DNA of 64,000 nucleotides from Oegoconia quadripuncta (lineage: Eukaryota; Arthropoda; Insecta; Lepidoptera; Autostichidae). The stretch lies in assembly GCA_949316235.1 (NCBI GenBank), contig OX438748.1, forward strand, positions 4,281,001 through 4,345,000, read 5' to 3'. A program made the position numbers and the translations under genes. This document shows positions 63,591 through 64,000 of the stretch, piece after piece. Every line of letters begins with the position of its first letter. The stretch's first letter is position 1. The notes beneath the pieces are model-generated. The model made no database searches. It saw nothing but the letters and a program-made list of their open reading frames with translations, and was not told the origin of the DNA.

Positions 63591-63806
63591 ATGAGATTGC
63601 AGCGTGCCTCGGGCATGTTCGTCGAGTCTCGGGTGCCTGACTTTCATACTGTTCTCAGAGCTCGCATAGCTTCCTTTTGGAAAACACTGCGCGCTTCTGA
63701 TAACAGCATACTCAAAGTAGTGAGTGCTAGGATCTGCAATCAAATTTTAAAAGAATGGTTGTCTGTTCATCATACCATTAATTGACCGCCAAAGTTCGTC
63801 TTTGTT
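63591..63806 (+). mobile_element. LINE ORF2 C-terminus (plus strand)
   Basis: The frame reads ESRVPDFHTVLRARIASFWK, then LRASDNSILKVVSARICNQI and LKEWLSVH, ending TGA at 63783-63785. The arrangement is that of a LINE reverse transcriptase C-terminal tail (VPxFxxxLRxRxxSFxxRLxxSxNSI). It is 5'-truncated. Confidence 0.75.
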
Positions 63807-63848
63807 AGTGGAATTTACTTAGATCTATAAATCTAAGTAAATCCCACT
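63807..63848. repeat. Near-perfect 18-bp hairpin
   Basis: 63807-63824 pairs with 63831-63848 (17 of 18) around a 6-nt loop, just after the LINE ORF stop. Confidence 0.9.
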
Positions 63849-63894
63849 GTCAATTTATTTGTGTATTATAATTTGCATTTTATTTTTACTTTTG

Positions 63895-64000
63895 TATATG
63901 AATAAGAATAAGAAAACTTTATTTGATCCATTTAGCGAGATTTGTACATTACAATTAGTTGCTCGCGTTGTATGTAGTACTACACAACACAACATAAAAA
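63895..64000 (-). mobile_element. LINE 3' end (family L3), cut by the window end
   Basis: AATAAGAATAAGAAAACTTT and ATTTGATCCATTTAGCGA are the inverse of the end at 31260-31310. The copy runs off the right edge. Confidence 0.65.

Overview
The window looks like nuclear DNA from a butterfly or moth. It is AT-rich, has one intron-split host gene, and is otherwise packed with short transposon copies of lepidopteran type: small Helitrons that end in a GC-rich hairpin plus CTAG, several tRNA-headed SINE families, 5'-truncated LINE tails (RTE-like and Jockey/CR1-like), a piggyBac-like element and several MITEs. No RNA gene, CRISPR array or prokaryote-type operon is visible. Family assignments rest on reading motifs; no database search was possible.

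The only host gene I can support is an SLC22-type (organic cation/carnitine transporter-like) MFS transporter on the minus strand. Its promoter and ATG exon are at about 36.6-36.9 kb. Exons 2, 3 and 4 are at 6.6-6.8, 3.4-3.6 and 2.5-3.2 kb. All junctions have GT-AG borders and the reading frame is kept across them. Exon 4 ends at a donor site with about 430 residues encoded, so the last three or so membrane helices should lie beyond position 1. Intron 1 is about 29.8 kb and holds about half of the repeats in the window.

Layout: 1-0.7 kb, transposon with 120-bp inverted ends; 0.9-1.3 kb, two Helitrons; 2.5-6.8 kb, transporter exons; 7-36 kb, intron 1, with nested SINEs, LINE tails, a Harbinger-like element (15.1-16.2 kb) and a decayed piggyBac-like element (17.7-19.4 kb); 36.6-36.9 kb, exon 1 and promoter; 37-43.8 kb, LINE and SINE fragments; 43.9-47.65 kb, a 3.7-kb Helitron with a helicase fragment and a nested higher-order tandem repeat; 47.8-50.3 kb, a cluster of related palindromic and tandem modules plus a LINE tail; 50-64 kb, sparse sequence with SINEs, LINE ends, MITEs and several near-perfect hairpins.

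The most unusual structure is the Helitron at 43.9-47.65 kb. Next come a SINE whose tRNA-like head and body belong to two different families (25.8 kb), a cluster with a perfect 42-bp inverted repeat (47.8 kb), and several nested insertions that give a relative order of events. I found no convincing new multi-gene system.
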